A stretch of DNA of 64,000 nucleotides from Eubacterium sp. AF16-48 (GCF_003479405.1 NZ_QUHB01000003.1:37954-101953); one strand, 5' to 3'; shown: positions 1-9,505, numbered from the stretch's first letter. The notes: generated by a model not told the origin, from the sequence alone. Translations and numbers: made by a program.

Positions 1-1
1 T

Positions 2-475
2 GAGTTCGTAAAAACATTTCCCGTTTTATCAAAGGGATTTGAGATTGAAACGGAGATGAGTATACATGCCGTTGAAAAAAATATGTATGTTGAAAATGTA
101 ATTATAGATTATCGTGACAGGCCTGAGGGCAGCGAATCTAAATTAAATACATATTCAGACGGAATGAAAGTGTTGAAAACAATTGTAAAATTGTATAGAA
201 CATACAAACCCATGGGCTTTTTTGGTGCAATTGCAATATTATTATGCATCACTGCATTAATTAATTTTGTACCTGTTATGAAAATATATTTAGAAACAGG
301 ACTGGTTCCTAAGTTTCCAACATTAATTGTTTGTGGTTTTATGGTAGTGACAGCTGTTCAGTCATTTTTTGCAGGTCTTATGCTACAAACAATGATGCAG
401 AAAAACAGGCAGGATTTTGAGATGGAACTGCAAAGGGTTTATGAACAGAAAAAACGTTTGCTTGAAGATAAATGA
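2..475 (+). CDS. GT2 family polyprenyl-phosphate glycosyltransferase, C-terminal part (cut by window edge)
   Basis: The frame is already open at base 2 and runs through the ATG at 56, so that ATG is internal and the gene begins before the window. The visible part of about 157 residues carries the end of the catalytic domain of DPM1/GtrB-like GT2 enzymes (FEIETEMSIHA, then VIIDYRDRPEGSESKLNTY). Two hydrophobic segments follow, around residues 75-95 and 105-130, and a short charged tail. Family knowledge: such enzymes move a sugar from a nucleotide donor to a polyprenyl phosphate at the inner membrane face. The sugar and acceptor cannot be read from the sequence. The stop is 28 bp from the convergent kinase gene. 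Confidence 0.75.
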   Translation, partial: EFVKTFPVLSKGFEIETEMSIHAVEKNMYVENVIIDYRDRPEGSESKLNTYSDGMKVLKTIVKLYRTYKPMGFFGAIAILLCITALINFVPVMKIYLETGLVPKFPTLIVCGFMVVTAVQSFFAGLMLQTMMQKNRQDFEMELQRVYEQKKRLLEDK

Positions 476-502
476 ATTTAGGTTACATATGTTTAAAAAG
501 AA

Positions 503-1831
503 TTATAGAAGTTGCAGCATAACAGAAATGTAGAATACGTTGTTGTGCTGCTCTATTTTTAATACTCCGTTATATCTCTCGATAATTCCGGCAACTGATT
601 CAAGACCGATACCAACCCCTTCATGTTTAGTGGAGTAGTAGGAGCCACTTTTATCTTTTCTAATTGCATTACTATATGTATTATCTATTGTAAATAGAAG
701 AACATTATTTTGAACTTTTCCCTTTATTATTATATTTTTAGGCATGTCAGGTTTGGAAATGCACGCATACACTGCGTTTTCTATGAGATTTCCCACAACA
801 ACAGTAAGGTCAACATCCTCCACAGGTATGGAAGCGGGAATGTTTACATCTGCTTCAAAATCAATGTTATTGTCCTTGGCAATGCCATAAAAATGAGATA
901 TTAAAACATTAATTACTGTATTTTCACAGAAGCTCATAGGAGTATCATCAGGCAAAACATTTAAGAAAGATTCAAGATATTCCTTTAAATGAGGGTAATC
1001 ATCCTGCTCTATATAACTTCTTATAACCGTTGAGTAATGTCTTAAATCGTGTCTTGCTCTTCTGGTTTCACTGATTTTATTTTGAAGATTAACAAATTGA
1101 AGCTGTTCCATTTTTAAACTGTGATTAGCATTTTCAAGTTGCATATTTTTATTATTTTCAGATAGCATACGGGCAATTATGTAATAAATCAAAAAGGCAC
1201 CTAAATTAATTAAAAAAGAAATTATATTATTTTTAGGGTTAAGAGCCAACTTTAAACTTGATAAAGTAGAATTAAAGTATATATTGTAATACCAGATTAA
1301 ATAAAAGGTGGATGGAACAAGCCATAAATAATGCCATATGTAATCCTGATTTCTAAGTAAAAGTACTGGTCTTAAAATCCTGTTTATAAAAAGGGATACT
1401 GCCGATAAAACCACTAATTGGGTAAATAATGTGGTTACACAGAAAGTCCACCTGTAAATGTCAGAAGCCATATCTGGAAATAGTAGTCCCTCTATACATT
1501 TTGAAAGGGAAACTATGAAATTTGAAATATTTGAAAGCATTAAAAGAACAAATAAGGACTTGCCAAATTTTGCCTTTACACAAAGAAAATAGAAAAATAT
1601 GTAAAGAAAGGTACTCACTAAAGAAATCAAAGAAATGGCATTATCTGAGCCATATCCTGCACATAGTCCTAAAATTATCTGAATAAATGACGCTAAAAGA
1701 ATAAGCAGGGCTGTATTTTTTTTGGAAAATCTAAAGGAATCCCTAAATGGATACAACGCTACGGTAACATAGGGTAAAAAATTTAATAATGAATAAACTA
1801 TTAATTCTTCAGTAGAAAAGCCCTGTGACAT
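503..1831 (-). CDS. AgrC/VirS-like sensor histidine kinase with GHKL ATPase domain
   Basis: Protein of 442 residues. About six hydrophobic helices occupy residues 10-225, with no large extracellular domain. A coiled linker follows, then a dimerisation/phosphoacceptor box RARHDLRHY with His261 as the likely phosphosite. The C-terminal HATPase_c_5-type domain has an N box around NLIENAVYA (Asn352) and a G box GVGIGLESV. This is the layout of peptide-pheromone kinases such as AgrC and VirS. The start codon shares one base with the stop of the upstream regulator gene (TAATG), so the two are translationally coupled. No agrB/agrD-like pair is present in the window, so the ligand is unknown. Confidence 0.85.
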   Translation of the reverse strand: MSQGFSTEELIVYSLLNFLPYVTVALYPFRDSFRFSKKNTALLILLASFIQIILGLCAGYGSDNAISLISLVSTFLYIFFYFLCVKAKFGKSLFVLLMLSNISNFIVSLSKCIEGLLFPDMASDIYRWTFCVTTLFTQLVVLSAVSLFINRILRPVLLLRNQDYIWHYLWLVPSTFYLIWYYNIYFNSTLSSLKLALNPKNNIISFLINLGAFLIYYIIARMLSENNKNMQLENANHSLKMEQLQFVNLQNKISETRRARHDLRHYSTVIRSYIEQDDYPHLKEYLESFLNVLPDDTPMSFCENTVINVLISHFYGIAKDNNIDFEADVNIPASIPVEDVDLTVVVGNLIENAVYACISKPDMPKNIIIKGKVQNNVLLFTIDNTYSNAIRKDKSGSYYSTKHEGVGIGLESVAGIIERYNGVLKIEQHNNVFYISVMLQLL

Positions 1832-2553
1832 TATTTTAACATATCCTTTCTTAATTTTTGAAATAGAAAATCAGAGTATATGGTGTTTATATCCTTAATA
1901 TTTCTACGGCTTATGGGAAGAGTCTCACCATTTGACATAGAAAAGGAATTGTCGGTTTTAGATTCAACTTCATAAAGATTTACAATAACACCCTTGAAAC
2001 AATTAACTATATAAGAGTAGTTACATATCATTTCTTCCCATTGATGCTGTGACATGCGAAAGCACGGGTTATTACCATCCTTTTGATAGATAATAATTTT
2101 ATGGTTTTCGTATTCAGTATATATAATATTTCTTGGATATATTTTAATACCTCCGGGAAGGGTTATAAACTGTGACAATTCAAAATCAAAGGAGCTTAAT
2201 TTATGTATAAGGTTTTGTATATTGCTGTCACTGAAGGGTTTGACAAGATAATAAAAAGCATCAACCTGATAACTTTCAGTGGCAAATTCATTACTGGTGG
2301 TGCAAAATACAATTTGAACATTTTTGTCTGTTTTTCTAAGCTCGAAAGCCACATCCACACCGGTAAGCTTGTCCATAAATATATCAAGAAAAACAATATC
2401 ATATTTGTTAGTGGAAAATTCCGATAAAAAGCTTTCACCATTTAAATATATGTCATAGGAAGTAATGTTAAAAGAGTTATTGGAATACTTTGTAATCATT
2501 GAAATTAAGGTGTCCATATCCTGTCTGTTATTGTCTACAAATGCCGCTCTCAA
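1831..2553 (-). CDS. LytTR-family response regulator (AgrA-like)
   Basis: I place the start at a TTG codon (base 2553), because AAGGAG lies six bases before it. The upstream in-frame ATG at 2592 has no ribosome site and would sit on the predicted transcription start. The 240-residue product has a receiver domain (acidic pocket near FVDNNRQD, phosphoacceptor Asp57 in IVFLDIFMD, switch residues in VFCTTS, Lys105 in YYLVKPF). A C-terminal LytTR DNA-binding domain follows, including the block KIYPRNIIYTEYENHKIII. It is the partner of the downstream kinase, whose start overlaps its stop by one base. LytTR proteins bind pairs of short direct repeats, and a candidate pair lies just upstream. Confidence 0.85.
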   Translation of the reverse strand: MRAAFVDNNRQDMDTLISMITKYSNNSFNITSYDIYLNGESFLSEFSTNKYDIVFLDIFMDKLTGVDVAFELRKTDKNVQIVFCTTSNEFATESYQVDAFYYLVKPFSDSNIQNLIHKLSSFDFELSQFITLPGGIKIYPRNIIYTEYENHKIIIYQKDGNNPCFRMSQHQWEEMICNYSYIVNCFKGVIVNLYEVESKTDNSFSMSNGETLPISRRNIKDINTIYSDFLFQKLRKDMLK

Positions 2554-2597
2554 ATTTTTCTCCTTTTTTGTATGAAATAGGTTGAAAACCATGAATT

Positions 2598-2626
2598 ATT
2601 ATAACACATAAACCATAAAAGGTAAA
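2598..2626 (-). promoter_or_regulatory. Predicted promoter of the two-component operon
   Basis: Read on the minus strand, TTTACC (2621-2626) and TATAAT (2598-2603) are separated by 17 bp. Transcription would begin near 2591. This supports the TTG start of the regulator gene at 2553 with AAGGAG in the leader. Confidence 0.5.
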
Positions 2627-2636
2627 AAACATAATA

Positions 2637-2668
2637 AACCACTTAAGTAAGAAATTAACCGCTTGAGT
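2637..2668. promoter_or_regulatory. Candidate LytTR-type direct-repeat operator
   Basis: Two 12-bp direct repeats, AACCACTTAAGT (2637-2648) and AACCGCTTGAGT (2657-2668), differ at two positions and start 20 bp apart. LytTR regulators such as AgrA and ComE are known to bind pairs of 9-bp repeats about two helical turns apart. The pair lies between the divergent promoters. It is 10 bp upstream of the minus-strand -35, which suits autoregulation, and 20 bp upstream of a possible -35 for the giant surface protein gene. Confidence 0.5.
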
Positions 2669-2688
2669 CAGATTCGTTGATATTTGTA

Positions 2689-2717
2689 TTGAAATAAACA
2701 ATAATTGTTAATAACAT
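2689..2717 (+). promoter_or_regulatory. Possible promoter of the giant Ig-like protein gene
   Basis: TTGAAA (2689-2694) and TAACAT (2712-2717) are 17 bp apart. The -10 matches the consensus at four of six bases. The gene starts 75 bp further on with AAAGGAG as its ribosome site. Confidence 0.35.
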
Positions 2718-2791
2718 TAGCTAACTGTGCATATAAATAACGTGGAGCGTTAAAAGCACCGGAATGCTGAAAAAGATGAAAGGAGTTATAT

Positions 2792-5700
2792 ATGAAAAAA
2801 GGAACAAAGAAAATTGTGTCAGGCATAATTTCAATGGTTTTGGCAGTTGTCATGGTTGTGACAATGCTTCCTACAGGTTCATTTAGCGTAGCTGCAGATG
2901 ATTTGGGTATTGATATCGAATTAAATAGCTACCAGATTAACGGAACTTCAGGTGAGCAGGGAACAATTAAGCCTGTAGTGAAATATGGAGCCACAGTAAT
3001 AACACATATTGTAAGTGTATCATACACATCTACGGATAGTGATATTATAAGTGTGGATAGTGATGGCGCATACATATTAAAGAAGGAAGGAACAGCTGTT
3101 GTAAAGGTTGCTGCAGAATATGAGGTAGCAGGCGGAAGTTCAAGTGGTGTTATTACTTTGAATGGGACTCAGAGTGTTGCAGTAACTGTTAAGAAGCCTG
3201 CGGGTACATTAAATGTTACTCCTTCTAGTGGAGAACTTTTAGTAGGAGAATCATTAAAGATTTCACCTGTCGAAATTTGTGATGAAATGGATATGGCAAC
3301 AGTTGTCAGAAGTTATTCAAGCAGTAGGGATGATGTTGCAACAGTGGATAATAACGGAACAGTTGCAGCAGTTGCTCCGGGAAAAGCAGTTATTACGGTT
3401 AAATCAGAGTTTCAGGATACTTATGGTAATTCACATATGTATACTAAAGATGTGGATATAACAGTTGCAAAGCCGGAAATAAGCTTAGTGGGAGGATTAG
3501 AACAGACAGTTGAAATAACTGAGGATAATCCAAATCCTGTAGTTACATTTAAGGCAAATACATCAAACACCAATGATACGGTAGTATATACATTAACACC
3601 AAATGATGCAACAAAAGCAGAGCTTGGTGAAAATAGCATTACATTCCATGAACCGGGCATGTATACTCTTACAGCTACACTTCCTACAGGTAATGTAAGT
3701 GCAAGTATTATTTACAAGGTAGTTAAAGTAGAAAAGCAGACACCTAAGCCGACTATATCTTCAAGTGTAAAAGAAGTTGATATTAATTTAAGTGAAACAG
3801 ATTCATTTAACTTAAAGTCAATTCTTACGTCTTCTGAACCGGTAATTACTTATGATATTTCCAGTCCTAAAGCACAAATTGCAAATGATATAATAAGCTT
3901 CAGTGAAGTGGGATATTATACAGTCAAGGCAAGTGTAAGCAACACTGCAGGAAGTGCAAATACAACTATAATTTTCCATGTAACAGATACTACAAAAAAA
4001 GACAGTGGAACAATTAGCATAAATGGAGCTGACGGCTTTTCTTTAAGTGAAGTTGGAGCAACAGTAAAAACTGAAGTTAGCGTAACAGAGTACAGTATTT
4101 CTGATGTATCATGGGAAAGTAATAATACAAAGGTGGCAGGTGTTACTAATGGAATTATTACTGCCAACGGAGAAGGAACAGCAATAATTACAGCAACTAT
4201 TCCAAATGGTCAGTATGTAACATTTACTGTTAATGTTAAAGTTTCATCTTTAGAAATTGAATTAAATCAGCCGGTTTCATCAATTGAAGTTGTAAGCGGT
4301 GAATATTACAGTGAGAACTTAAAGAAGTATATTTCATTTAAAAATAATAATGGTGATGTAAATAAAGATTTAGCATGGCGTTCAAGTGATGAAAGCATTG
4401 TACAGGTTGTAGACGGATATGTATTAGGAAAAAATCCGGGAATTGCTGTTGTTATAGCTTACACAGCAGACGGATATTCTGTGTCTTTCCCGGTAACTGT
4501 AATAGGAAAACCTGAGCTTTCTGCCAGTGTAACGGAATATACTGTTGACATGAAGGATGTTAATGCCATAGCAGGTTTTGGAATTGACTTATCATCAGTA
4601 ATTAGCCTTAAAAATTCCAACGAAGTAATTACATATGAAACATCAAACAATACAATATTAGATGTAAATAACTCAGGATTTGTTACATTTAAGAATGTTG
4701 GAATTGCTTATGTTACTGCAAAAGCAGGAAATGAGAAGATTACGTTTACATTCCATGTCATTGATACAACAGTACCGGAACCTATCAGAATAGTGTATAC
4801 CACAAATGCTGAAAAGAGTTTTGATATGGTATTGGGACAGGAACCAAAGGATCTTATTCCAAGTATTTCATTAGTTCAGGATGGGGTTTTAAGTGCACCG
4901 GAGGTTAATTCGGAAAATGTAAAATGGTCATCTGATAATGAAAAAGTGGCAACAGTAGTAAATGGTATGGTAACCCCTGTAAGCGGAGGAAAGGCTGTTA
5001 TAACTGCTACTACAAAGGACGGATATTTTGTTACATTTTCCGTTAATGTTTTAGTTAAACCTACTGTAGCATTTGGATTTAATAAGGCAGAAGTTGTGGA
5101 AGGAACAGCAGTAGATGTGGCGGTTAAAATTGCTCCTGAGTATGCAAATGTAACATATGAAGTAGAATTAGACGGCCAAACAGCTGATACTTCAACATAT
5201 ATGCTTGCTGAAAATGGTGACAGCATAACCTTTACACCGCTCGTAAACGGTAATTTTATAGTAAAGGCAAGAGTTACAGCTGATGGAACATCATTTTCTA
5301 AAACAGCTGAATTATCAGTGAAATCATTAAAGGATGTAGATAGCATAACCTTTACGGAAAATAATAAGATTCTATATACAGGAGATTCTTTTGATTTATC
5401 TTCATTAGTATTATGGAATGGAGGAACGTCTGAACCTTATAATACGGACATTACATGGACTAGTGCCAATGAAGAGGTTGTTTCTGTGGATAAAGCAGGA
5501 ATAATAAAAGCTAAAAAAGCAGGAATGACAGTTATTTATGCTCAAAGCTATAATAACAAACGTGCTAAGATTACCATAGAAGTATTACAGCAGTTAGAAA
5601 ATATCATTCTTTCTAAAGACAGTATTTCCCTGTGGGAAGGAGAAAGCGATGATATTGAGATAACTCCGGTACCCGCAGATGCAGATTATGAAAAGGTTGA

Positions 5701-7924
5701 GTATTCATCAGAGGATGATAGCATTGCCACAGTGGATGCAAGTGGTGAGATTAAAGCTATTTCAGGCGGAAAGACAAATGTGGTTGTAACTGCAAAATAT
5801 ACAGATAAAAATGGAAATCAGGCAACTATAGTAAGAAAAGTAAAAGTATTGGTAAAAGCAAGTGTAAAATCAGTTGAAATAAGAACTGTAAGTACAGACT
5901 CACCGGATACAATTTACTCAAAGAAAATAGGTGATAAAGTTCAGTTAAAAGCTGTTATTACTCCTGTAAATGCATATGACAAAAAGGTTTTATGGAGTGC
6001 AGAGGATGACGGTATTGCTACAGTAGACGCAAATGGAATTGTGACTACAAAGGGCAAAGGAACAACTTATATCTATGCAAAGTGCACAAGCGACGGATAT
6101 GGTATGGATGGAAATGGTACACCGGCAGTAGGTATGATTAAAATCATAGTTGGTGGAGATGAATATTCTCTTAACATTACACCGGAAAGAAGTATCGTAT
6201 ATCCTGGTGAACAGATTAAATTTGATGCAGATCTTCTACCGGAAAATGCTGTTGAAGGTAAGGTTACATGGTCAGCTGACAGTAGTGATATAAGCCTTGA
6301 TTCAAAGGGATATGCTACGGTATCTCCTGACGCATCAGCAGGACTTATAACTGTAACTGCAACTATGAAATTAGTTGATGGAGATGAGTATAAGGCTGAA
6401 GCTTTGGTATACGTTAAAACACCGGTTAAGACCATTGAATTTGAAAAATCTTCTATGAACTTGTACATATATGAAGATGTAAACCTTTCACCGGTATTTA
6501 ATGGAGGAACAACTGTACCATCAGATACAAATATTAATTGGAGTGTAAAGGACAGTAGCATATTATCAGTGGATAGTTATGGAAAAGTTTATGCAAAGAA
6601 ACTTGGCTCTACATGGGTTTATGCTACAGCATATAATGGAAAGAGAGCAGAGATATTTATAAATGTAATAGCTGCTCCAAAGAGCATTAAACTTAGCAGA
6701 CATGGTATCACATGTTACAGTGGAGAAAGGAAAAATATAAGTTATACATTTAATCCTGATTACACTACACAAAAGGCAGTAACATGGACGTCAACTAACA
6801 AAGATGTAGCATATTACGATACAGCATCAAAGAAAATAGTTGCTGTTAGTGGAGGAACATGTTACATAACTGTAACCGCCAATGATACACATTTTGGAAA
6901 TGTAAGTGACAGGGTTAAGGTTGTGGTTAAGCAGAGAACAACAGGTATTGAGATTTCAAAATCAAAACTCACAAAGAAAGTGGGTAATATGTTTAAGCTT
7001 TCAGCAACAGTGAAACCGTCAAATGCTTATAATAAGGCTATATATTGGACCAGTTCAAATGTAGCAGTTGCATCTGTTGATGAATTTGGTATTGTAACAT
7101 GTCATAAAAAAGGAAAGGCTACAATAACAGCACTTACAACAGATGGATATGGAGCAAAATGCAAACTTACTGTAAAGAAGGGAAAGACCAAGATTAAGTA
7201 CGGTGTTACAAATGTTAATGGCTTGTATATCAGAAAATCTCCAAGTTTACAGGGAGTTCAGTTAGGACAGTATAACGCCGGAGTATCGGTTACAATTGTA
7301 GGAAAAGTTGGAGAATGGTATAAAATAAAATACAAATCAGGATATGCATATCTTAGAAGTGCATATGTTACGGTTTTAACTTCAACAGGCAGCAGTTATA
7401 AAGGAAATAAATCTAATGCAGTAGTATCATCAACTACCGGTATTTATACGGGAGTAGGAACAGGGTTTAATACTGAGGCTCCAAAGGGAACGAGAGTGTT
7501 GGTAGTAAACAAGGTTGGAAATTATTATAAGATAAAGTACGGTACTAATGCACTTGGAACAGGATATGTTGCAGTAAACAGTGTAAGTCTTGATAGTGGA
7601 TTTAAGTACGGTATTGCTACACCTTCTAAAAAAATCACAAAGAAGAAGGTAAGTAGTACACCGAATGTAACATTATTTAGAACTGCAAGAGTTTCATGCA
7701 AAACGGCAATTTATTCAAATGCCAGAGGAACCGGAAGAAAGTTAGGTATTGTTTCAAGAAATACAAGACTTGTACTTAACAGTCAGAAAATTAATGGTTA
7801 CTATCAGGTGGTATTTAGTAATGGGGTAATCGGATACGTAAAGGGTTCAAAAATAAAGAAACTTAAATCTTTAGTTAAAAGGAATGTAAATAAAACAAAC
7901 ACTTTTATAAGGTACAATAAATAA
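2792..7924 (+). CDS. Giant exported protein with about 16 Ig-like (Big_2-type) modules and three SH3-like modules
   Basis: Protein of 1710 residues. A signal peptide covers roughly residues 1-35, ending SVAADD. From about residue 38 to 1465 I count about 16 consecutive beta-sandwich modules of 80-100 residues. Many carry the Big_2 signature, for example DDVATVDNNGTVAAVAPGKA, EKVATVVNGMVTPVSGGKA and VASVDEFGIVTCHKKGKA. Modules 3, 4 and 9 are more divergent. The C-terminal 240 residues hold three bacterial SH3-like modules (about 1468-1535, 1540-1615 and 1625-1690), the first reading GLYIRKSPSLQGVQLGQY. No LPXTG motif, S-layer homology domain or transmembrane anchor is visible, so attachment probably relies on the SH3-like modules binding the wall. 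No catalytic domain is recognised. A surface scaffold, adhesin or glycan-binding role is inferred. Confidence 0.85.
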   Translation: MKKGTKKIVSGIISMVLAVVMVVTMLPTGSFSVAADDLGIDIELNSYQINGTSGEQGTIKPVVKYGATVITHIVSVSYTSTDSDIISVDSDGAYILKKEGTAVVKVAAEYEVAGGSSSGVITLNGTQSVAVTVKKPAGTLNVTPSSGELLVGESLKISPVEICDEMDMATVVRSYSSSRDDVATVDNNGTVAAVAPGKAVITVKSEFQDTYGNSHMYTKDVDITVAKPEISLVGGLEQTVEITEDNPNPVVTFKANTSNTNDTVVYTLTPNDATKAELGENSITFHEPGMYTLTATLPTGNVSASIIYKVVKVEKQTPKPTISSSVKEVDINLSETDSFNLKSILTSSEPVITYDISSPKAQIANDIISFSEVGYYTVKASVSNTAGSANTTIIFHVTDTTKKDSGTISINGADGFSLSEVGATVKTEVSVTEYSISDVSWESNNTKVAGVTNGIITANGEGTAIITATIPNGQYVTFTVNVKVSSLEIELNQPVSSIEVVSGEYYSENLKKYISFKNNNGDVNKDLAWRSSDESIVQVVDGYVLGKNPGIAVVIAYTADGYSVSFPVTVIGKPELSASVTEYTVDMKDVNAIAGFGIDLSSVISLKNSNEVITYETSNNTILDVNNSGFVTFKNVGIAYVTAKAGNEKITFTFHVIDTTVPEPIRIVYTTNAEKSFDMVLGQEPKDLIPSISLVQDGVLSAPEVNSENVKWSSDNEKVATVVNGMVTPVSGGKAVITATTKDGYFVTFSVNVLVKPTVAFGFNKAEVVEGTAVDVAVKIAPEYANVTYEVELDGQTADTSTYMLAENGDSITFTPLVNGNFIVKARVTADGTSFSKTAELSVKSLKDVDSITFTENNKILYTGDSFDLSSLVLWNGGTSEPYNTDITWTSANEEVVSVDKAGIIKAKKAGMTVIYAQSYNNKRAKITIEVLQQLENIILSKDSISLWEGESDDIEITPVPADADYEKVEYSSEDDSIATVDASGEIKAISGGKTNVVVTAKYTDKNGNQATIVRKVKVLVKASVKSVEIRTVSTDSPDTIYSKKIGDKVQLKAVITPVNAYDKKVLWSAEDDGIATVDANGIVTTKGKGTTYIYAKCTSDGYGMDGNGTPAVGMIKIIVGGDEYSLNITPERSIVYPGEQIKFDADLLPENAVEGKVTWSADSSDISLDSKGYATVSPDASAGLITVTATMKLVDGDEYKAEALVYVKTPVKTIEFEKSSMNLYIYEDVNLSPVFNGGTTVPSDTNINWSVKDSSILSVDSYGKVYAKKLGSTWVYATAYNGKRAEIFINVIAAPKSIKLSRHGITCYSGERKNISYTFNPDYTTQKAVTWTSTNKDVAYYDTASKKIVAVSGGTCYITVTANDTHFGNVSDRVKVVVKQRTTGIEISKSKLTKKVGNMFKLSATVKPSNAYNKAIYWTSSNVAVASVDEFGIVTCHKKGKATITALTTDGYGAKCKLTVKKGKTKIKYGVTNVNGLYIRKSPSLQGVQLGQYNAGVSVTIVGKVGEWYKIKYKSGYAYLRSAYVTVLTSTGSSYKGNKSNAVVSSTTGIYTGVGTGFNTEAPKGTRVLVVNKVGNYYKIKYGTNALGTGYVAVNSVSLDSGFKYGIATPSKKITKKKVSSTPNVTLFRTARVSCKTAIYSNARGTGRKLGIVSRNTRLVLNSQKINGYYQVVFSNGVIGYVKGSKIKKLKSLVKRNVNKTNTFIRYNK

Positions 7925-7940
7925 TAGGGATTATTAAAAA

Positions 7941-7990
7941 GGAAGCTGTTGCTAAGGCGGGTTATGTACGTTTTGGCAGCAGCTTTTTTA
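7941..7990 (+). terminator. Intrinsic terminator of the Ig-like protein gene
   Basis: AAGCTGTTGC pairs with GGCAGCAGCTT (one G-T wobble) across a loop of about 20 bases and is followed by a T run. Confidence 0.7.
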
Positions 7991-8008
7991 TCAAAAAACG
8001 GATATTCA

Positions 8009-8037
8009 TTGAAATTAGTGGCAAAACAAGGTAAGAT
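8009..8037 (+). promoter_or_regulatory. Predicted promoter of the PurF-like gene
   Basis: TTGAAA (8009-8014), a 17-bp spacer and TAAGAT (8032-8037) lie 44 bp before the start codon. Confidence 0.5.
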
Positions 8038-8080
8038 ATAGAGGAGATTTTGTAAAAATACATATTTGAGGAGAGAAAAA

Positions 8081-9487
8081 ATGGGTGGTTTTTTTGGTGT
8101 AGCATCTAAAGAAGATTGCGTATTTGATTTATTTTATGGTATTGATTACCATTCACATTTAGGAACAAGGCGTGGAGGAATGGCTGTATTAGGAGAAGAC
8201 GGATTTGACCGTGCAATTCATAATATAGAAAATTCTCCTTTTAGAACAAAGTTTGATAAAGATGTACAGAAAATGAAGGGTACATATGGAATAGGTTGTA
8301 TTTCTGATTATGAGTCACAGCCATTAATAATACGTTCTATTCATGGAACTTATGCTCTTACAACAGTTAGCAAGATTAACAATGTTGACGAACTTATAAA
8401 GGATTTATTTAAAAACGGGCATACTCATTTTCAGGAAATGAGCGGAGGGGACATTAATGCCACAGAACTTGTAGCCACACTTATTGACCAGAAAGATAAT
8501 TTAATTGATGGAATTAATTATGCCTTAGAAAAAATTGACGGTTCCCTGTCACTTCTTTTAATGAATGAGGCAGGTATATATGCTGCAAGGGATAAAATGG
8601 GACGTACACCTATTGCCATAGGAAGAAAAGAAGATGCTTTTTGTGCTGCTTTTGAAAACTTTTCTTATAAGAATCTTGGATATTCAGATTATAAGGAATT
8701 AACACCGGGAGAAATTATTGTTATGACTCCAAAGAATTGTGTTACATTATATAAGCCTGATAATGACATGAAGATATGTACATTTTTATGGGTTTATTAT
8801 GGATATCCGGCAAGTTCATATGAAGGAATCAGTGTTGAAAAAATGCGTTATAACTGTGGCGAAAAAATGGCAAAGCGTGATAATGTTCACCCTGATATTG
8901 TTGCAGGAGTTCCGGATTCAGGAATAGCCCATGCTGTAGGGTATGCCAATGAATCAGGAATACCTTTTTCAAGACCGTTTATTAAGTATACACCTACATG
9001 GCCCCGTTCTTTTATGCCTACAATGCAAAGCAAGAGGGATATGATAGCTAAAATGAAACTTTTGGCAGTAGAGGATTTAATTAAAGATAAGAGTCTTTTG
9101 CTAATAGATGATTCAATAGTACGTGGAACACAGCTAAGGGAAACAACGGAGTTTTTATATCAGAGTGGTGCTAAGGAGGTACACATAAGACCGGCATGTC
9201 CTCCATTATTATATGGATGTAAATACCTTAACTTTTCCCGTTCCCGTTCTGATATGGACTTAATTACAAGGCGTGTAATAGAAAGATTAGAAAATGGAAA
9301 GGTAACGGAAGAAGTATTGCAGGAGTACGCTGATCCTGAATCTGAGAAATACGAAAACATGGTTGAAGAAATCAGAAAAGAATTGAATTTTACATCTCTT
9401 AGATTTAACAGATTAGATGATATGCTTGATTCAGTAGGAATTGATAAAAGTAAATTATGTACTTTCTGTTGGGATGGAAAGGAATAA
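8081..9487 (+). CDS. PurF-like phosphoribosyltransferase lacking the N-terminal nucleophile cysteine
   Basis: The ATG at 8081 is preceded by AGGAGAG at the right distance. A TTG 15 bp upstream is also in frame but has no ribosome site. The 468-residue product has the Ntn-glutaminase fold region followed by a phosphoribosyltransferase domain with the PRPP loop LIDDSIVRGT at residues 341-350, as in amidophosphoribosyltransferase. The N-terminus reads MGGFFGV where active PurF has MCG: the cysteine that must become residue 1 for glutamine hydrolysis is Gly. There is no 10-11 residue propeptide either. Cys233, Cys380 (or Cys373), Cys460 and Cys463 lie near the positions of the four Fe-S ligands of the Bacillus enzyme. 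The protein could use free ammonia, or another amine, or be regulatory. It stands alone with its own promoter and terminator, outside any purine operon. Confidence 0.8.
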   Translation: MGGFFGVASKEDCVFDLFYGIDYHSHLGTRRGGMAVLGEDGFDRAIHNIENSPFRTKFDKDVQKMKGTYGIGCISDYESQPLIIRSIHGTYALTTVSKINNVDELIKDLFKNGHTHFQEMSGGDINATELVATLIDQKDNLIDGINYALEKIDGSLSLLLMNEAGIYAARDKMGRTPIAIGRKEDAFCAAFENFSYKNLGYSDYKELTPGEIIVMTPKNCVTLYKPDNDMKICTFLWVYYGYPASSYEGISVEKMRYNCGEKMAKRDNVHPDIVAGVPDSGIAHAVGYANESGIPFSRPFIKYTPTWPRSFMPTMQSKRDMIAKMKLLAVEDLIKDKSLLLIDDSIVRGTQLRETTEFLYQSGAKEVHIRPACPPLLYGCKYLNFSRSRSDMDLITRRVIERLENGKVTEEVLQEYADPESEKYENMVEEIRKELNFTSLRFNRLDDMLDSVGIDKSKLCTFCWDGKE

Positions 9488-9505
9488 AAAGCAATTATAA
9501 GTATA

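Noticed and set aside
1831..2592. ATG at 2592 as start of the LytTR regulator
   Set aside because: It has no ribosome site and would lie at the predicted transcription start. The TTG at 2553 has AAGGAG at the right distance and begins the receiver domain exactly.
4876..6561. Minus-strand open frames inside the giant Ig-like gene
   Set aside because: They are low-complexity Ser/Thr-rich shadows of the repeat-coding strand with no start signals.
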